This document shows, piece after piece, positions 42,428 through 52,347 of a DNA stretch of 64,000 nt; position 1 is the first letter of the stretch, and every line of letters starts with the position of its first letter. The stretch lies in contig DATGZK010000077.1 of NCBI GenBank assembly GCA_035489755.1, positions 1 to 64,000 on the forward strand, given 5' to 3'. The translations under genes were made by a program, and so were the position numbers. The notes below the pieces were generated by a model, which did not search any database, was not told the origin of the DNA, and worked only from the letters and a program-made list of their open reading frames with translations. Source of the DNA: UBA9160 sp035489755 (GTDB lineage Bacteria > Myxococcota_A > UBA9160).

Positions 42428-44087
42428 CCGTCCTCTCTTGCGTGCGCGCAAGCTCCCGCCGCGCCTGTGCGAGCTCCGCGCGCACGCTGCTCCCCACCGG
42501 GCCGGGGGTCGCCGCGGCGCGTTCCAGGACCGAGACCGCTTCCGGCCACTCTGCGCGCGCCGCGTGGGCCTTCGCCAACGCGCGCAGCTCAAGCTGTGTC
42601 GCGTAGCCGCGCGCTCGGGCGATCTCAATCCACGCGCCCGCGACTTCGGCCACCGCTGTGCGAAAGCGCGGATCGTGGCGCACGGACGCGAAGCCAGGAT
42701 CCTCGTCCAGCTGCGCATAGTCGTCGAAGCCGAGCTCGCGCGCGCGGCGGATCGCCGTCACCGTGCCATCCACGTCGTCTTCTTGCGCCGCGCGGCGCGC
42801 CCGCAGCATGGCGGCGGAGAGGCCGTCGGGGAAGTGGCGGGCGGAGTCCAGCTCGAGCCCCAGGTTCGTGCGGAACACTTTGGCACGCTCGAAGCTTCGC
42901 CAGGCGAAGACAGCCAGGATTGTCATGGCGAGTGCCGCGGCGACGCGCGAGCGCGTCGCACGGTGCACGGGGTCGCCCGAGACGCGGTTCGCAAGCGTGC
43001 TCCCCGAAAGGAGCGCCACCCCGAGCAGGCCCGGCAGCACGACGTAGAGGTAGCGATCGGCCGTGGGGTAAAGGAAAGGGAAGAGCTGGGAGACCGGCGC
43101 GTAGCCAGCCCCGGCCCAGAGCCAGAAGCCGCCCTCTGGACGGCCCCGCACGATGCTCGCCACCGCGCAAGCGGCAAGAAGGACGCCGACGACGAGGGAG
43201 CCGAGCCACCAGGGATCGAGCCAGGACGTGGCGGGTGCCGGGTTCTGGAAGGCAGAGACACCCCAGGACGTCGCAGCCATGAGGAGATAGCGGCCGATGA
43301 TCGCCACCATGCTTCGCAGATGCACCAGCAAATCCAGAGAGCGCGTGTGGCCGGCCTCGCCGAGGCGCTCGAAGGCGAAAAGCTGCGGGGCGCAGTAGAG
43401 GGAGAAAGCGAGCGCCCACACGCCTAGCCAAGCCCAGCGCGGCGGCGGGCCGGCGGGCGTGCGCAGCCCCCTCCACGACAAGAAGAGCGCGACCGGCAAT
43501 GCAAACGCCGCGGTCGCCTTGCTCAGGACGCCGAGCACGAAAAAGAGCGCGGCCAGCGCCGGACGCCTCGGATGCATGAGCAGCGCCGCGGTGCCGAAGC
43601 CCAGGCACAGAATCGTCTTGAGCTGGGCGATCCAGGCCACGACCTCGGCGTTCGCTGGATGGAGCAGAAAGAAGAGCGCACCAAAGACGGCTGCCGCCCC
43701 CGCCACGCCCGCGCGGCAGAATACCGGGACGAGCAATACCGCAACGCCTGCGTGCAGAACCACATTGAGGAGGCGCCATCCGTAGGTGTCTTCTCCGAAG
43801 AGACTCCACTCGACGGCGTGGACTAGGAGATGGATTGGAGCGTAGTTCGCCGTGTAGGCGGTTGCGGGCCCGAAGGGATCGAGCAGCACGCGGAGGTTCT
43901 CAAGCGTGAGCTTGTGAACGTAGGGATTCGTAACGATGTAGCCGTAGTCATCCGACAGGAACTCGCCTCGAAGCGACGGCCAGTAGACGGCGAGGGCGAG
44001 CGCGGCGAACAGGGGCCACAAGAGGAGGAGCTCGCGCCGTGAGATCGAACGGCTCGTCGAGGCTGACGTTGCGTCCGCGTCCCCCAC
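42408..44087 (-). CDS. TMTC-like GT-C protein with helical repeat tail (tandem copy B)
   Basis: 559 residues from GTG 44087, a start chosen because it makes the protein match its tandem neighbour in length and N-terminal layout. Landmarks are VYWPSLRGEFLSDDYGYIV (D46/D47), HPANAEVVAWIAQLKT and PVSQLFPFLYPTADRYLY. The tail contains RARRAAQEDDVDGTVTAIRR and RHDPRFRTAVAEVAGAWIE, the same repeat motif as in copy A. The 3' end overlaps copy A by 20 bp. The donor is probably a polyprenyl-phosphate sugar; the acceptor is unknown. No clear ribosome site precedes the GTG, so the exact start is uncertain. Confidence 0.82.
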   Translation of the reverse strand: MGDADATSASTSRSISRRELLLLWPLFAALALAVYWPSLRGEFLSDDYGYIVTNPYVHKLTLENLRVLLDPFGPATAYTANYAPIHLLVHAVEWSLFGEDTYGWRLLNVVLHAGVAVLLVPVFCRAGVAGAAAVFGALFFLLHPANAEVVAWIAQLKTILCLGFGTAALLMHPRRPALAALFFVLGVLSKATAAFALPVALFLSWRGLRTPAGPPPRWAWLGVWALAFSLYCAPQLFAFERLGEAGHTRSLDLLVHLRSMVAIIGRYLLMAATSWGVSAFQNPAPATSWLDPWWLGSLVVGVLLAACAVASIVRGRPEGGFWLWAGAGYAPVSQLFPFLYPTADRYLYVVLPGLLGVALLSGSTLANRVSGDPVHRATRSRVAAALAMTILAVFAWRSFERAKVFRTNLGLELDSARHFPDGLSAAMLRARRAAQEDDVDGTVTAIRRARELGFDDYAQLDEDPGFASVRHDPRFRTAVAEVAGAWIEIARARGYATQLELRALAKAHAARAEWPEAVSVLERAAATPGPVGSSVRAELAQARRELARTQERTDGTKAP

Positions 44088-44478
44088 GGGCTGCCAGTCT
44101 AGGCGCCGGCCTTGCCCATGACCACGGACGACTACGTGCGGCCTCGGCGAAGCGAGGACGAATGGGAAGGAGAGACGAGAGGCCACGGCCCCCCGGGCAG
44201 GCGCGCCGGACAGGAGCGTCCGAGAGCAAGGGCTCGTAGAACGACGGCAGTGCAGCGGCCTGCAGATCCGGTGGCGGAGGGCTGCATGGCACGGAAGTGC
44301 AACCAGGCTCAGCTCGCCCACACGACTGCAGGCTCGAAAGGCTCCCGCCGCAGCGAAAGAATCCCGTGCTTCTTGCGAGGGGCTATCAGCGCATCACCCC
44401 CCTCGAGCCAATCCCGACAGGAACCGGCCCGCAATCCTCTTGGCTAGAATCGGCGCAACCGAGGGGGCGCGCATCGTC
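44088..44478. other. Divergent intergenic region, 391 bp
   Basis: It lies between the leftward TMTC-like pair and the rightward GT-C pair and should hold two promoters. A sigma-54-like TGGCAC...TGCAA occurs at 44287-44302 but has the wrong spacing. One 111-codon frame (from 44112) lacks hydrophobic segments or motifs and is not believed. Confidence 0.4.
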
Positions 44479-46161
44479 GTGATCCGGCTGCTGAACGTCC
44501 TCATGCTGCTCGTCCTCTCCAGTCTCGTGGCCGTCTCGGTTTTGCGACACCTCTCGTACCCCCTTCTTTGGAACGACGAGGCTGAGACGGTCGTCTACGG
44601 CGATCGGATCCTCGACTACGGCTACCCGAAGATCCACGACGGCCGGAACGTCATCTACGAGCTGCTTGCGCCGCTCGAAGTGGGCACGAAGAAGGCGAAC
44701 GATGCCTACATTGGCTCGACTTGGGGCCAGTACTATTTCGCAGCACCCGGGGCGGCCTGGGCGCGCGGCACAGACGACCCGTGGGAGAAGACGCTCAAGG
44801 TACGGCTCCCCTTCGCACTGGCGGGGCTTGCCGGGCTGGCCGTGCTCTTCCTCGCGGCCACCGTGGGCTGGGTGTCGAACGTCGACCGGAGGCTCCAGCT
44901 GGCCAGCCTGTTTGCGCTCCTGGTCCTGCTCTCCACCTCGCTCGTCCTACACCTCCGGGAGGCACGCCACTACCCTCTTGTGGTCCTCCTCGTGGGCTCC
45001 TGCCTCCTCGTCCACATCCGCCGCACCGTGCTTGGTCGCATGGGCTTTCGCACGTACCTGGCAAGTCAGACGGTCCTCCTTCTGCTCCTCTTCAATGTGT
45101 TTTCGCTCCCGTGGTTCGCGATCGTCGGCGGTCTCGGCCTTGAGCGGCTGTACTTTTTCTTTCGCCGCGATGAACCCATACGCCTGCGGCTTGTGCGTCT
45201 CACCCGCGACCTTTCCCCCCTCGTTTGCTCCGCCGTGCTCCTTGTGCCGGTGTGGCTCTACTTCGAGACGTTTCAGATTGCGGCCGTCCTCAGCAAGCTC
45301 CCGGTCCGCTTCACGCCGACTGAGCACTTTGCAGCGCTGCTGAAGTATTTTTTGGGCTACTCGACGCTGCTGCCTTCTTCCGCCGCGAAGGTGGCCGCCC
45401 TCGTCGCGCTCCGTCGCAGCGGCGGAGCGAGTATTCCGGCGTGCGTTCGAATCGCGACTCAGGTCTCGGACCTCTTCTGGCTGGTCGTCCTCGCCTATGT
45501 CGCCTGCACGAGCCTCCTTCCCTTCAGCTACGAGCGCTACGTGCTGGTGTTGCTCCCGATTCTGATGCTGACGCTCCTGATCGATGGCACCACCGTCTTC
45601 ACCATGGCTCGCGTTGAGACTTCCCGCGCGGCGTCGCGCGTTCTCGTGGCCTGCCTCGGCCTGGCGTGGCTCGGCTCGGCGGCCTGGCTGCTCCCGCTGC
45701 GCTTGGCCGAGCTGCGCCTCCATAACGTGGAGCTCGAGGTGCCCTACCGCGGCCCCCTCGACTTTGCGGTGGAGTGGATCCGACGCGAGTATGCGCATCC
45801 GGAGCAGCTCGTGATCGCCACCAACTACGAGCAGCCGGCCCTCGTCTACTACTTGGGCAGTCACGTCATCATTGGATCCATTGGCGCGAACCTCCCGCAA
45901 GACCTCGAGTTCCAGCCCGACCTCATCATCTGGCGGCCCTGGAACCTCCAGCGGAACGCGCTGGCAGAGCTCACGGAGCGCGATCGCTACCACGCCGTTC
46001 GCTTCGATGTTGCGAACCTCCCGTACAACAACATCCCCCAGCTCGTCCCAAGCGTCTTCGTGCCCCTGACGCATCAGTTCACGACGCCGCTTCCGGCCGA
46101 CCGCTCGAAGAGATTCATGATCCTGCGCCGCGCGCCCAATCCTGGGGCGAAGGAGCCGTGA
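44479..46161 (+). CDS. ArnT/PMT-like GT-C membrane glycosyltransferase
   Basis: 560 residues with about 11-12 helices. The first loop is LLWNDEAETVVYGDRIL (D33, E34, E36), then DYGYPKIHDGRN. It is close to the W-x-D-E pattern of PMT/ArnT relatives. The soluble C-terminus includes YAHPEQLVIATNYEQPALVYYLG and DLIIWRPWNLQRNALAEL. I chose GTG 44479, which has GAGGGGG about 11 nt upstream and a hydrophobic segment directly after; a TTG at 44440 is possible. Its stop overlaps the next GT-C gene as GTGA, so the two are coupled and may act on the same pathway. Confidence 0.78.
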   Translation: MIRLLNVLMLLVLSSLVAVSVLRHLSYPLLWNDEAETVVYGDRILDYGYPKIHDGRNVIYELLAPLEVGTKKANDAYIGSTWGQYYFAAPGAAWARGTDDPWEKTLKVRLPFALAGLAGLAVLFLAATVGWVSNVDRRLQLASLFALLVLLSTSLVLHLREARHYPLVVLLVGSCLLVHIRRTVLGRMGFRTYLASQTVLLLLLFNVFSLPWFAIVGGLGLERLYFFFRRDEPIRLRLVRLTRDLSPLVCSAVLLVPVWLYFETFQIAAVLSKLPVRFTPTEHFAALLKYFLGYSTLLPSSAAKVAALVALRRSGGASIPACVRIATQVSDLFWLVVLAYVACTSLLPFSYERYVLVLLPILMLTLLIDGTTVFTMARVETSRAASRVLVACLGLAWLGSAAWLLPLRLAELRLHNVELEVPYRGPLDFAVEWIRREYAHPEQLVIATNYEQPALVYYLGSHVIIGSIGANLPQDLEFQPDLIIWRPWNLQRNALAELTERDRYHAVRFDVANLPYNNIPQLVPSVFVPLTHQFTTPLPADRSKRFMILRRAPNPGAKEP

Positions 46162-47999
46162 CGCAACGGCGCCGAGTGCCGCCGCGCACGACGCTCGCGG
46201 CGGTCACCTGCCCCGCCGCTCTGGCCGCCCTTTTCGCGCTGCTCACCGCAGCGAGCTGGCGCTGCTGGCCCGACGTACAAGTCGACTTCGGACGCGAGCT
46301 CTACGTCGCATGGGCGCTCGCTTCGGGACGGACTCTCTACGTGGACGTTTTCGACAAGAACGGCCCGCTGCCGCACTATGTGAACGCGCTCTGGTTCAAG
46401 CTCTTCGGGGCGTCGCTCACGGTGCTTGCGGTCTGCAACCTCGCGATCCTTGCCCTCTTCGTCGCCCTCGTCTACCGCACCTGCCTTCGTCTTACAGACC
46501 GGCTCACTGCCACGCTCTGTGGTGCCACCGTGCTCGTCGTCTCCGGTATCGCGCAGGAGATCGAGACGGGGAACTACAACTTCGTAACGCCGTACAACCA
46601 TCACCAGACGCACGGCTTGGTGTTGGGCGCGCTCGGTGTGGCGGGGCTCGAACGCTGGCTCGCGGGCGGGCGGGCGGGCTTCGCGGGAGTGGCTGGCCTG
46701 TGCCTTGGTCTCGTCTTCCTGACGAAGGCGGAGCTCTTCGTCCCGATTGCCGGCGCGTCGGTGGTGGCGTGGGGTGCGGCAGTGTTCGGTGAAGATGCGG
46801 CGGTACGACCGCGCCGGGCGCTCCTCCCGTTTCTGCTCGGGGCGATCCTGCCAATCCTCGCCTTCACAGCAAGTCTTGCGACGCGCATGCCGCTCGGCGT
46901 GGCATGGGACGGCGTGCTGGGAAACTGGCGCCACCTTGGTGCGGGGACCTTCCGCGACCCGTTCTATCAAGCGGGTATGGGCCTCGACCACCCACTCGAG
47001 AACCTCGGCGCGATGCTGCGCGCGACCCTCGTGGTATCCGTCGCGGCTCTGGCGGCGATTTGGGGTGATCGGGTCTCGCGCGGCTCGCCGAGAGGCCGGC
47101 GCATCCCTGTCGTGGCCAGTACGCTCCTGTTCGCACTCATCGTTGCGTTCGGCCCGGTGATCCCCTGGTTCGATGCTGCGCTCGTATTGCCTGTCGTCTG
47201 TGCTGCAGCGGTCATCGGCGGGGCGTGGTGGTGGCATCGTGCCTCAGCCGATGCGCAGGGGCGGCGAGGCGCGCTCTCGATCGCACTGTGGGGCACGTAC
47301 GCGGGGCTTCTCCTCGCGAAGCTCGGCTTGCTTCCGCGCTTCTACCACTACGGGTTCGCACTGGCCTCGGTCGCTACGGTGTTGGGGGTCGCGCTGCTCG
47401 TCGGCGGAGTGCCCCGCTGGCTGCGAAGCAGGAACGGGGCCGGCGGCGATCTGTTTCGCGCGCTGGCAACCGCCGCGGTGCTGGCGTTCCTAATGTTCCT
47501 CACGCTCTACTCGAACGCGTGGTGGGCTGGCAAGACGCTGCGCTTGGGAAGCGGCGACGACGCCGTTTTGGTGAATCCTCCGCCGGAGCTCACAGGCGCC
47601 ATCATGGCACGCGGTCTCGCCCGCCTCCGAGCGGTCGTTCCTCCAGGAGGCACGCTCGCGGTACTGCCGGAGGGGGCGTTCCTCAACTATTGGCTACGCA
47701 GCCCGAACCCGACGCCGTATCTCTCGCTTCTGCCAGAGGAGATCGAGGCCGCGGGTGGCGAGCCGGCCGTGACTGCGCGCTTCCAGCTGACAGCCCCAGA
47801 CATCATCGTGCTGATCTCCCGCAGCGGCGGGGAGTTTGGGGTGGGGATCTTCGGCCGAGATCCGCGCTGGGGGAAGTCGCTCGTCGACTGGGTGCGGAGG
47901 GTCTACGAGCCGGTGGAGACCCTCGGAGCCGATCCTCTCGCCGGCCAAGGCTTCGGGATCACGATTCTCAGGCGCGCGGGCGAGGCCGCGAACCGCTAG
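46158..47999 (+). CDS. GT-C family membrane glycosyltransferase coupled to the previous gene
   Basis: 613 residues with about 12 helices and a soluble C-terminal segment of about 150 residues. The first loop reads VQVDFGRELYVAWAL (D43, E47), followed by VDVFDKNGPLPHYVNALWF, a common ArnT-like layout in which K-x-P/G-P follows the acidic pair. Later come GNYNFVTPYNHHQTHGLVLG and FLTKAELFVPIAG, typical of the middle helices. GTG 46158 is joined to the upstream gene by GTGA, with AGGAG close before it. Donor and acceptor are unknown. It is convergent with the STT3-like gene. Confidence 0.78.
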   Translation: MTQRRRVPPRTTLAAVTCPAALAALFALLTAASWRCWPDVQVDFGRELYVAWALASGRTLYVDVFDKNGPLPHYVNALWFKLFGASLTVLAVCNLAILALFVALVYRTCLRLTDRLTATLCGATVLVVSGIAQEIETGNYNFVTPYNHHQTHGLVLGALGVAGLERWLAGGRAGFAGVAGLCLGLVFLTKAELFVPIAGASVVAWGAAVFGEDAAVRPRRALLPFLLGAILPILAFTASLATRMPLGVAWDGVLGNWRHLGAGTFRDPFYQAGMGLDHPLENLGAMLRATLVVSVAALAAIWGDRVSRGSPRGRRIPVVASTLLFALIVAFGPVIPWFDAALVLPVVCAAAVIGGAWWWHRASADAQGRRGALSIALWGTYAGLLLAKLGLLPRFYHYGFALASVATVLGVALLVGGVPRWLRSRNGAGGDLFRALATAAVLAFLMFLTLYSNAWWAGKTLRLGSGDDAVLVNPPPELTGAIMARGLARLRAVVPPGGTLAVLPEGAFLNYWLRSPNPTPYLSLLPEEIEAAGGEPAVTARFQLTAPDIIVLISRSGGEFGVGIFGRDPRWGKSLVDWVRRVYEPVETLGADPLAGQGFGITILRRAGEAANR

Positions 48000-48107
48000 A
48001 CCACAGGGATCGACCCTAGCCGTTTGCGAGGATCGTGGTCCGTCGGAACGAAGGGATGGAGCCGTACGGCCCATTACCGCGGGTTACCGCCCGAGGGTGA
48101 ACTTCGG

Positions 48108-50390
48108 CTACGGGCGCCGCCGCGGGAAATCGGGACCCCGCAGCGTCACGCCTGCCTGGACGGCCTCTTCTTCCACAGAGATCCGCTGCTGCTCGCCGCC
48201 GGCTTCTAGACGATACTCCGGATCGACACGCACGACCGACTGCACTCCGTGCGTGGCATAGGGAACCCGAATTGCGTATCGACCATCGGCCGACGCACGG
48301 CTCGTTGCTCGATACTCGCCGCGGCGACCTCGGTTGGTGATGTATCCAAGGCGTGCCACGACCGTATCTCCCGGAACCGCTTCTCCCTCGATCCACGCGC
48401 CCGGGACCAGCTGGAAGACCTTGAACGGCGCCGGGCCGCCGCCGCTTGGAACATCGGGGTAAGAGGCCTCATACACGAGTCGATGTCGCGTCATCCCGCG
48501 GCCATCGTCTTCTTGGAGGCGGGCCATGAGGCTTCGCGTGCCGGGGGTCGGCGCCACAACGGGAGGATTCTGCTGCGTGACGACGAATCGGACCCCGAGC
48601 GAGTCGCCAATCGACGCCGCGACGTCTTCGTCGGTCGCTGTGAAGTATGCCAGAGACTTCGCGAAGTTCTCGCCTCCGAGGTCATCGCCGAAGTTTGTCA
48701 CAATGGTCGGCCGGCGCCCTCGGTATTCGATCACATGCCCCCGTCCCCACATGGCGAGAACCGCGTATTCCGGTTTCCCCTCAGGATCGAGGAAGCCTGA
48801 GGTCTCGGGGGTGTTCTCGCGCAGCCAGCGCGCCGTGGCGACGAGGGCGCGATCTTGGTGGCGTGCAGGGGGCAAGGTGAGTGGGCGCCCCTCGAGCGCT
48901 TCGAGGTTGTTCTGCAGCGGCAGCCGGTAGGCATCCAGCACCGGCCAGAACAGGAATGCGAAAACGGTCGCCAGTCCGATCTGAACGGCGCGGCGACGCA
49001 TTCCGCGCGTCGATCCAGTCCAACGGTTGAGCTGTCGCGCCGTCTCGTGGAAAGCCCATCCCAAGAGGATTGCAAGCGCCACGGCGAAACAGACGAAGAA
49101 TCGCTTCTGCAGGAGCGTCACGATGCCGAAGACCGACGTCCAGGCGACGAACAGGTAAAGCGCCGCCCCATCACGCCGCCTCGACGCCGAAACGGCGAGA
49201 GCCCCGAGCGCGAGGGGCGCGAGGTATACGAAGCGAGAGAGTCGAAGCTCCGCCACTTGGGTGCCGAAGCGACCGTTCACCGAGAATAGCGGCACCGACT
49301 CTTCCACCATGGCCTGGAACCGCTCGCCCTTCGTGAGCCAGCCCCAGGCGTCTCCACTGCCTTCGAGCAGCCCAGGGGCTGCGGCGCCGCTTCCCGCAAG
49401 CAGGAGCAGCCCGAGACCCGCCGACTGCAACAGCCGTGCCTGCACTGAGTCTCTCCGTCCGACGCCTCGCCAGAGAACGGCGCACCCCGTATGGAAGAGT
49501 GTGAGGCAGAGGAAGAGCCAGGGCTGGAAGTGCGACAGCACGACGGGACTGAAAGCGTTCCACTGCGGCCAGGGTGCACTCCGACCGAGCAGCAGAATCA
49601 AGACCGCGGCCACGGCGTTGGAGGTCGCGAAGGCGACCGCGGCTCGATGGGCCGCGGCCCGGCTGGTTCGGGTGGCAGAGAAGACAGCGAATACGCCTTC
49701 GACAATCGAGACATGAAGCAGCGCTCCTGGCCAGATGAGCAGGACCGCCCCCAGCAGAATACCGACGACCACGGACGCTCGATTGGGCATCCATTCCGCA
49801 GCTTCCGCAGTCGAGAGTCGTTGCACGAGCCGCATCGAGCTCAAGAGCAGCAAGGCGCCGCCCAGTGCAACGGCGACGTGGTGGTCCACGAAGCCGATTT
49901 GCGTGTACCAGAAGTGGCCGGACAGAATCGCGAGCGAGAACCCGGCGACGACTGCGACCGAGAAGCCGAAGAACCCGAGGGCGAGCCGGTAGACCACGAG
50001 GACGGTCATGGCTCCCAGAACGGGCGGGACCCACGCAAGCAGGTGCTCGATCTCGACCTCATTGCAGAACCCACGAAAAGGGTACGCGAGGACCGAGAGA
50101 AGGAGGTCAAACGCCGGCGACCAGATCGGCCGGGCACCTGCGGGAAAGTTCAGGTATGGATCGAAGTCCAAAATAGTCGGAAAGTGTGCGAGGGCATATT
50201 GGATCCGCCGTAGGTGGTAATAGACATCGTGGTCGATGGGGTAGAGGCCATCGGGCCGGATCACCGTTGGCCACGGCAGGACCCTGATCGCAAGGGCCAG
50301 CACAAAGAGTACGGCGGGTGTGAGAACATACGCCCAGCGCCGCGGGCGCTCGGAGATTGACTGCGCCTCCGGGCGAGGTTTCGGCTTCAT
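48108..50390 (-). CDS. STT3/AglB-like oligosaccharyltransferase family protein (second copy)
   Basis: 760 residues. Landmarks of the STT3 fold are clear: PIDHDVYYHLRR in the first loop (D53, D55), the archaeal-type D-x-H site GFVDHHVAVALGG (D169, H171), and a probable catalytic Glu in MVEESVPLFS (E363 or E364). The acceptor-binding WWDYG motif is replaced by LAMWGRGHVIEYRGRRP (M547-H552), followed by TIVTNFGDD. The same substitution pattern (G-x-G-H) occurs in the copy at 22.8 kb. A C-terminal beta domain follows. It is a single leftward gene between convergent and divergent neighbours. The fold is confident; oligosaccharide transfer to protein is inferred. Confidence 0.85.
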   Translation of the reverse strand: MKPKPRPEAQSISERPRRWAYVLTPAVLFVLALAIRVLPWPTVIRPDGLYPIDHDVYYHLRRIQYALAHFPTILDFDPYLNFPAGARPIWSPAFDLLLSVLAYPFRGFCNEVEIEHLLAWVPPVLGAMTVLVVYRLALGFFGFSVAVVAGFSLAILSGHFWYTQIGFVDHHVAVALGGALLLLSSMRLVQRLSTAEAAEWMPNRASVVVGILLGAVLLIWPGALLHVSIVEGVFAVFSATRTSRAAAHRAAVAFATSNAVAAVLILLLGRSAPWPQWNAFSPVVLSHFQPWLFLCLTLFHTGCAVLWRGVGRRDSVQARLLQSAGLGLLLLAGSGAAAPGLLEGSGDAWGWLTKGERFQAMVEESVPLFSVNGRFGTQVAELRLSRFVYLAPLALGALAVSASRRRDGAALYLFVAWTSVFGIVTLLQKRFFVCFAVALAILLGWAFHETARQLNRWTGSTRGMRRRAVQIGLATVFAFLFWPVLDAYRLPLQNNLEALEGRPLTLPPARHQDRALVATARWLRENTPETSGFLDPEGKPEYAVLAMWGRGHVIEYRGRRPTIVTNFGDDLGGENFAKSLAYFTATDEDVAASIGDSLGVRFVVTQQNPPVVAPTPGTRSLMARLQEDDGRGMTRHRLVYEASYPDVPSGGGPAPFKVFQLVPGAWIEGEAVPGDTVVARLGYITNRGRRGEYRATSRASADGRYAIRVPYATHGVQSVVRVDPEYRLEAGGEQQRISVEEEAVQAGVTLRGPDFPRRRP

Positions 50391-50934
50391 GCGCGCTGCA
50401 CTCTAACCCAAGGTCTCGCATCTCAGCGGGAGATGGATCCCATGCTGCGTACGGGGCACCCATTGAGCGATGGTCGGATCTCTTGCGCCGGGAGCCTGAA
50501 TCCCATCGTTCCGGAATACGACCCACAGCCTTGTGGCCTCTCGGCTCGGAACCTACGGTGCCACCAGTCGAACCGACATGAATGTTCAATCCGAATAGCG
50601 GCCAGGCGAAATCGTTGGCGCACAACTGTGTTTTTCCGGCGGGTCGAGAGCGGCGTCCCAGCCCGCAGTCTGGCGAAGACGACGGTTCCGGGCTCCGTAA
50701 CCTGGTGAGGGGGCTCTTCGCGTAGGACGATTCGACGGCAGGGAGCGGGGTGAAGACTCGGCCACCCTCGACGACGACCGTTGCAAGCGTCTTGGTGTTC
50801 GGACCCTCGACACCGCGATATAGTCGAGAAAGATTACCCACGCCTGAGCACCGGTGTCGGCTCGTGGTGTAGGTCGTGGCGCGACTCGGCGGCCCGAGCC
50901 TCGGTGGTGAAACTTGGAGAGGGTGGCGCTCCCG
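50391..50934. other. Divergent gene-free region, 544 bp
   Basis: It lies between the second STT3-like gene and the DUF2142-like gene. It is less GC-biased at codon-like positions than any neighbouring gene, and no frame gives a protein-like sequence. It may contain remnants of a lost gene as well as both promoters; I could not identify either. No repeats or strong hairpins were found. Confidence 0.4.
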
Positions 50935-52347
50935 GTGCCTCTTGCAGATGGCAACCCCCCCCTCACGCGCCCTGGTCGCGAGGGGACCGCGCCGAGCTGG
51001 CGTTCTCCAGAGAACACCTTCCTCCTCCTTGCGCTCCTTTTTGGCCTCGCATTCGTCGCCGTGGTCCCACCTCTCGACCCGCCGGACGAGAACTATCACT
51101 TGGCGCGCGTCTTCCTTCTCTCGGAGGGGCGACTCTCCCTCCCCGGAAGGGCTCCCGGATACGAGGCTTCGATCCCGCGTTCGTTAACTGCCCTCCACGC
51201 CCCGCGCGAGCACAGGGATTTCGAGTGGCGTCATCCGGTAGCGGAGGTCGCGGAAATGTTCGGGAAGCCACTCGATCCCGACAGCCGAGTCTCGGTGTAC
51301 GGCGTGGCTTTGTACAGCCCGTTCGTCTATGCAGCACCAGCTACGGTGATGGCGATGGGTCGACCGCTGGGACTCTCAGCGGTTGCGCTCCTCTACCTTG
51401 GTCGTATCGCAAACCTCGTCTTCTGGGTCGCCGCCACGTGGCTGGCAATTCGCCTCGCACCGTGCCGGAAGTGGACTCTCACGGTGTTGTCCCTCACACC
51501 GATGTCGGTCTCGCAGGCAGCCTCGCTGTCCGCCGATCCGCCGACGAACGCAGTGGCGCTCCTTCTCCTCGTCGTCGTCGCCCGCACCTGGGCTCCGTCG
51601 ACTCGACCACTTTCGTACCTAGAGGCGTTCGGATTCGTGGCACTGGGAGCGCTGCTCGGCCTCGTCAAAGCGGGCTATTGGCCCCTAGCTGCGCTCTTGC
51701 TTCTCATCCCGCCGCGGCGCTTCGGTGCGCGCTGGCAATATCCTGCTTTGCTTCTGGCGACAGCACTGTGCATGGCGATCTCGACGATCGCGTGGATCGC
51801 GGTCGTCCGGGCCGCGGACCCACCTCTCAAATCAATCGCGGATCCAGCACAGCAGCTGGCGCTGATACTGGACCACCCTCTTGTGTTGCCGGGAGTCCTC
51901 CTCTCGACCATTCCGAAGTACGGACTCTTTTACATCGAAAGTTTCATCGGGATCCTGGGCCATCTCGTCGTTGTCTTGCCGTGGGCAGTGTACGTCGCCT
52001 ACGGGGGGCTCTTGGCTGCGACGGCCGCGATCGAAAGGGATCAGGTCGGGCTCCTTGATCGGCGAAAACGGGCCTTCCTGCTTCTCCTGTTTGTTGGCAC
52101 GACGATCCTGGCGATGACGATGGGCTACGTGGGCTGGACTCCCGTGGGTGCTCCGCAGGTCTACGGCTTCCAAGGTCGCTACTTGGCGCCGCTTGCTCCA
52201 CTCCTCTTTCTTGCGGTGCCCGCGCTTCCCGAGCGATGGTCGCCCGTTCGCGAGCCGCGAGCTGCCTGGGTCGCCTCCGGCTGTGCGGCGATCCTCGCGA
52301 TCGCGGTCGTCGAAACGGCGAGGTCCTTTTTTCTCCCGCCTTGGTGA
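50935..52347 (+). CDS. DUF2142-like membrane protein (GT-C type)
   Basis: 470 residues with about 10-11 helices. The first loop is VVPPLDPPDENYHLARVFLL, the DUF2142 signature PPDExYH. Later come LTPMSVSQAASLSADPPTNA, also a family hallmark, and GFQGRYLAPLAPLLFLAVP near the end. DUF2142 proteins are common in polysaccharide clusters, and some act as membrane glycosyltransferases. GTG 50935 is preferred, with GGAGAGG about 12 nt upstream; TTG 50914 or GTG 50923 are alternatives. It is followed 230 bp later by another GT-C gene on the same strand. Confidence 0.85.
   Translation: MPLADGNPPLTRPGREGTAPSWRSPENTFLLLALLFGLAFVAVVPPLDPPDENYHLARVFLLSEGRLSLPGRAPGYEASIPRSLTALHAPREHRDFEWRHPVAEVAEMFGKPLDPDSRVSVYGVALYSPFVYAAPATVMAMGRPLGLSAVALLYLGRIANLVFWVAATWLAIRLAPCRKWTLTVLSLTPMSVSQAASLSADPPTNAVALLLLVVVARTWAPSTRPLSYLEAFGFVALGALLGLVKAGYWPLAALLLLIPPRRFGARWQYPALLLATALCMAISTIAWIAVVRAADPPLKSIADPAQQLALILDHPLVLPGVLLSTIPKYGLFYIESFIGILGHLVVVLPWAVYVAYGGLLAATAAIERDQVGLLDRRKRAFLLLLFVGTTILAMTMGYVGWTPVGAPQVYGFQGRYLAPLAPLLFLAVPALPERWSPVREPRAAWVASGCAAILAIAVVETARSFFLPPW

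Noticed and set aside
44287..44302. Sigma-54-like TGGCAC...GTGCAA
   Set aside because: GG and GC are separated by 9 bases, not 10, and the expected TTGCA is not matched.
44112..44447. 111-codon ORF in the divergent gap starting MPMTTDDYVRP
   Set aside because: No ribosome site, no helix or motif, and a composition unlike the real genes; probably chance.
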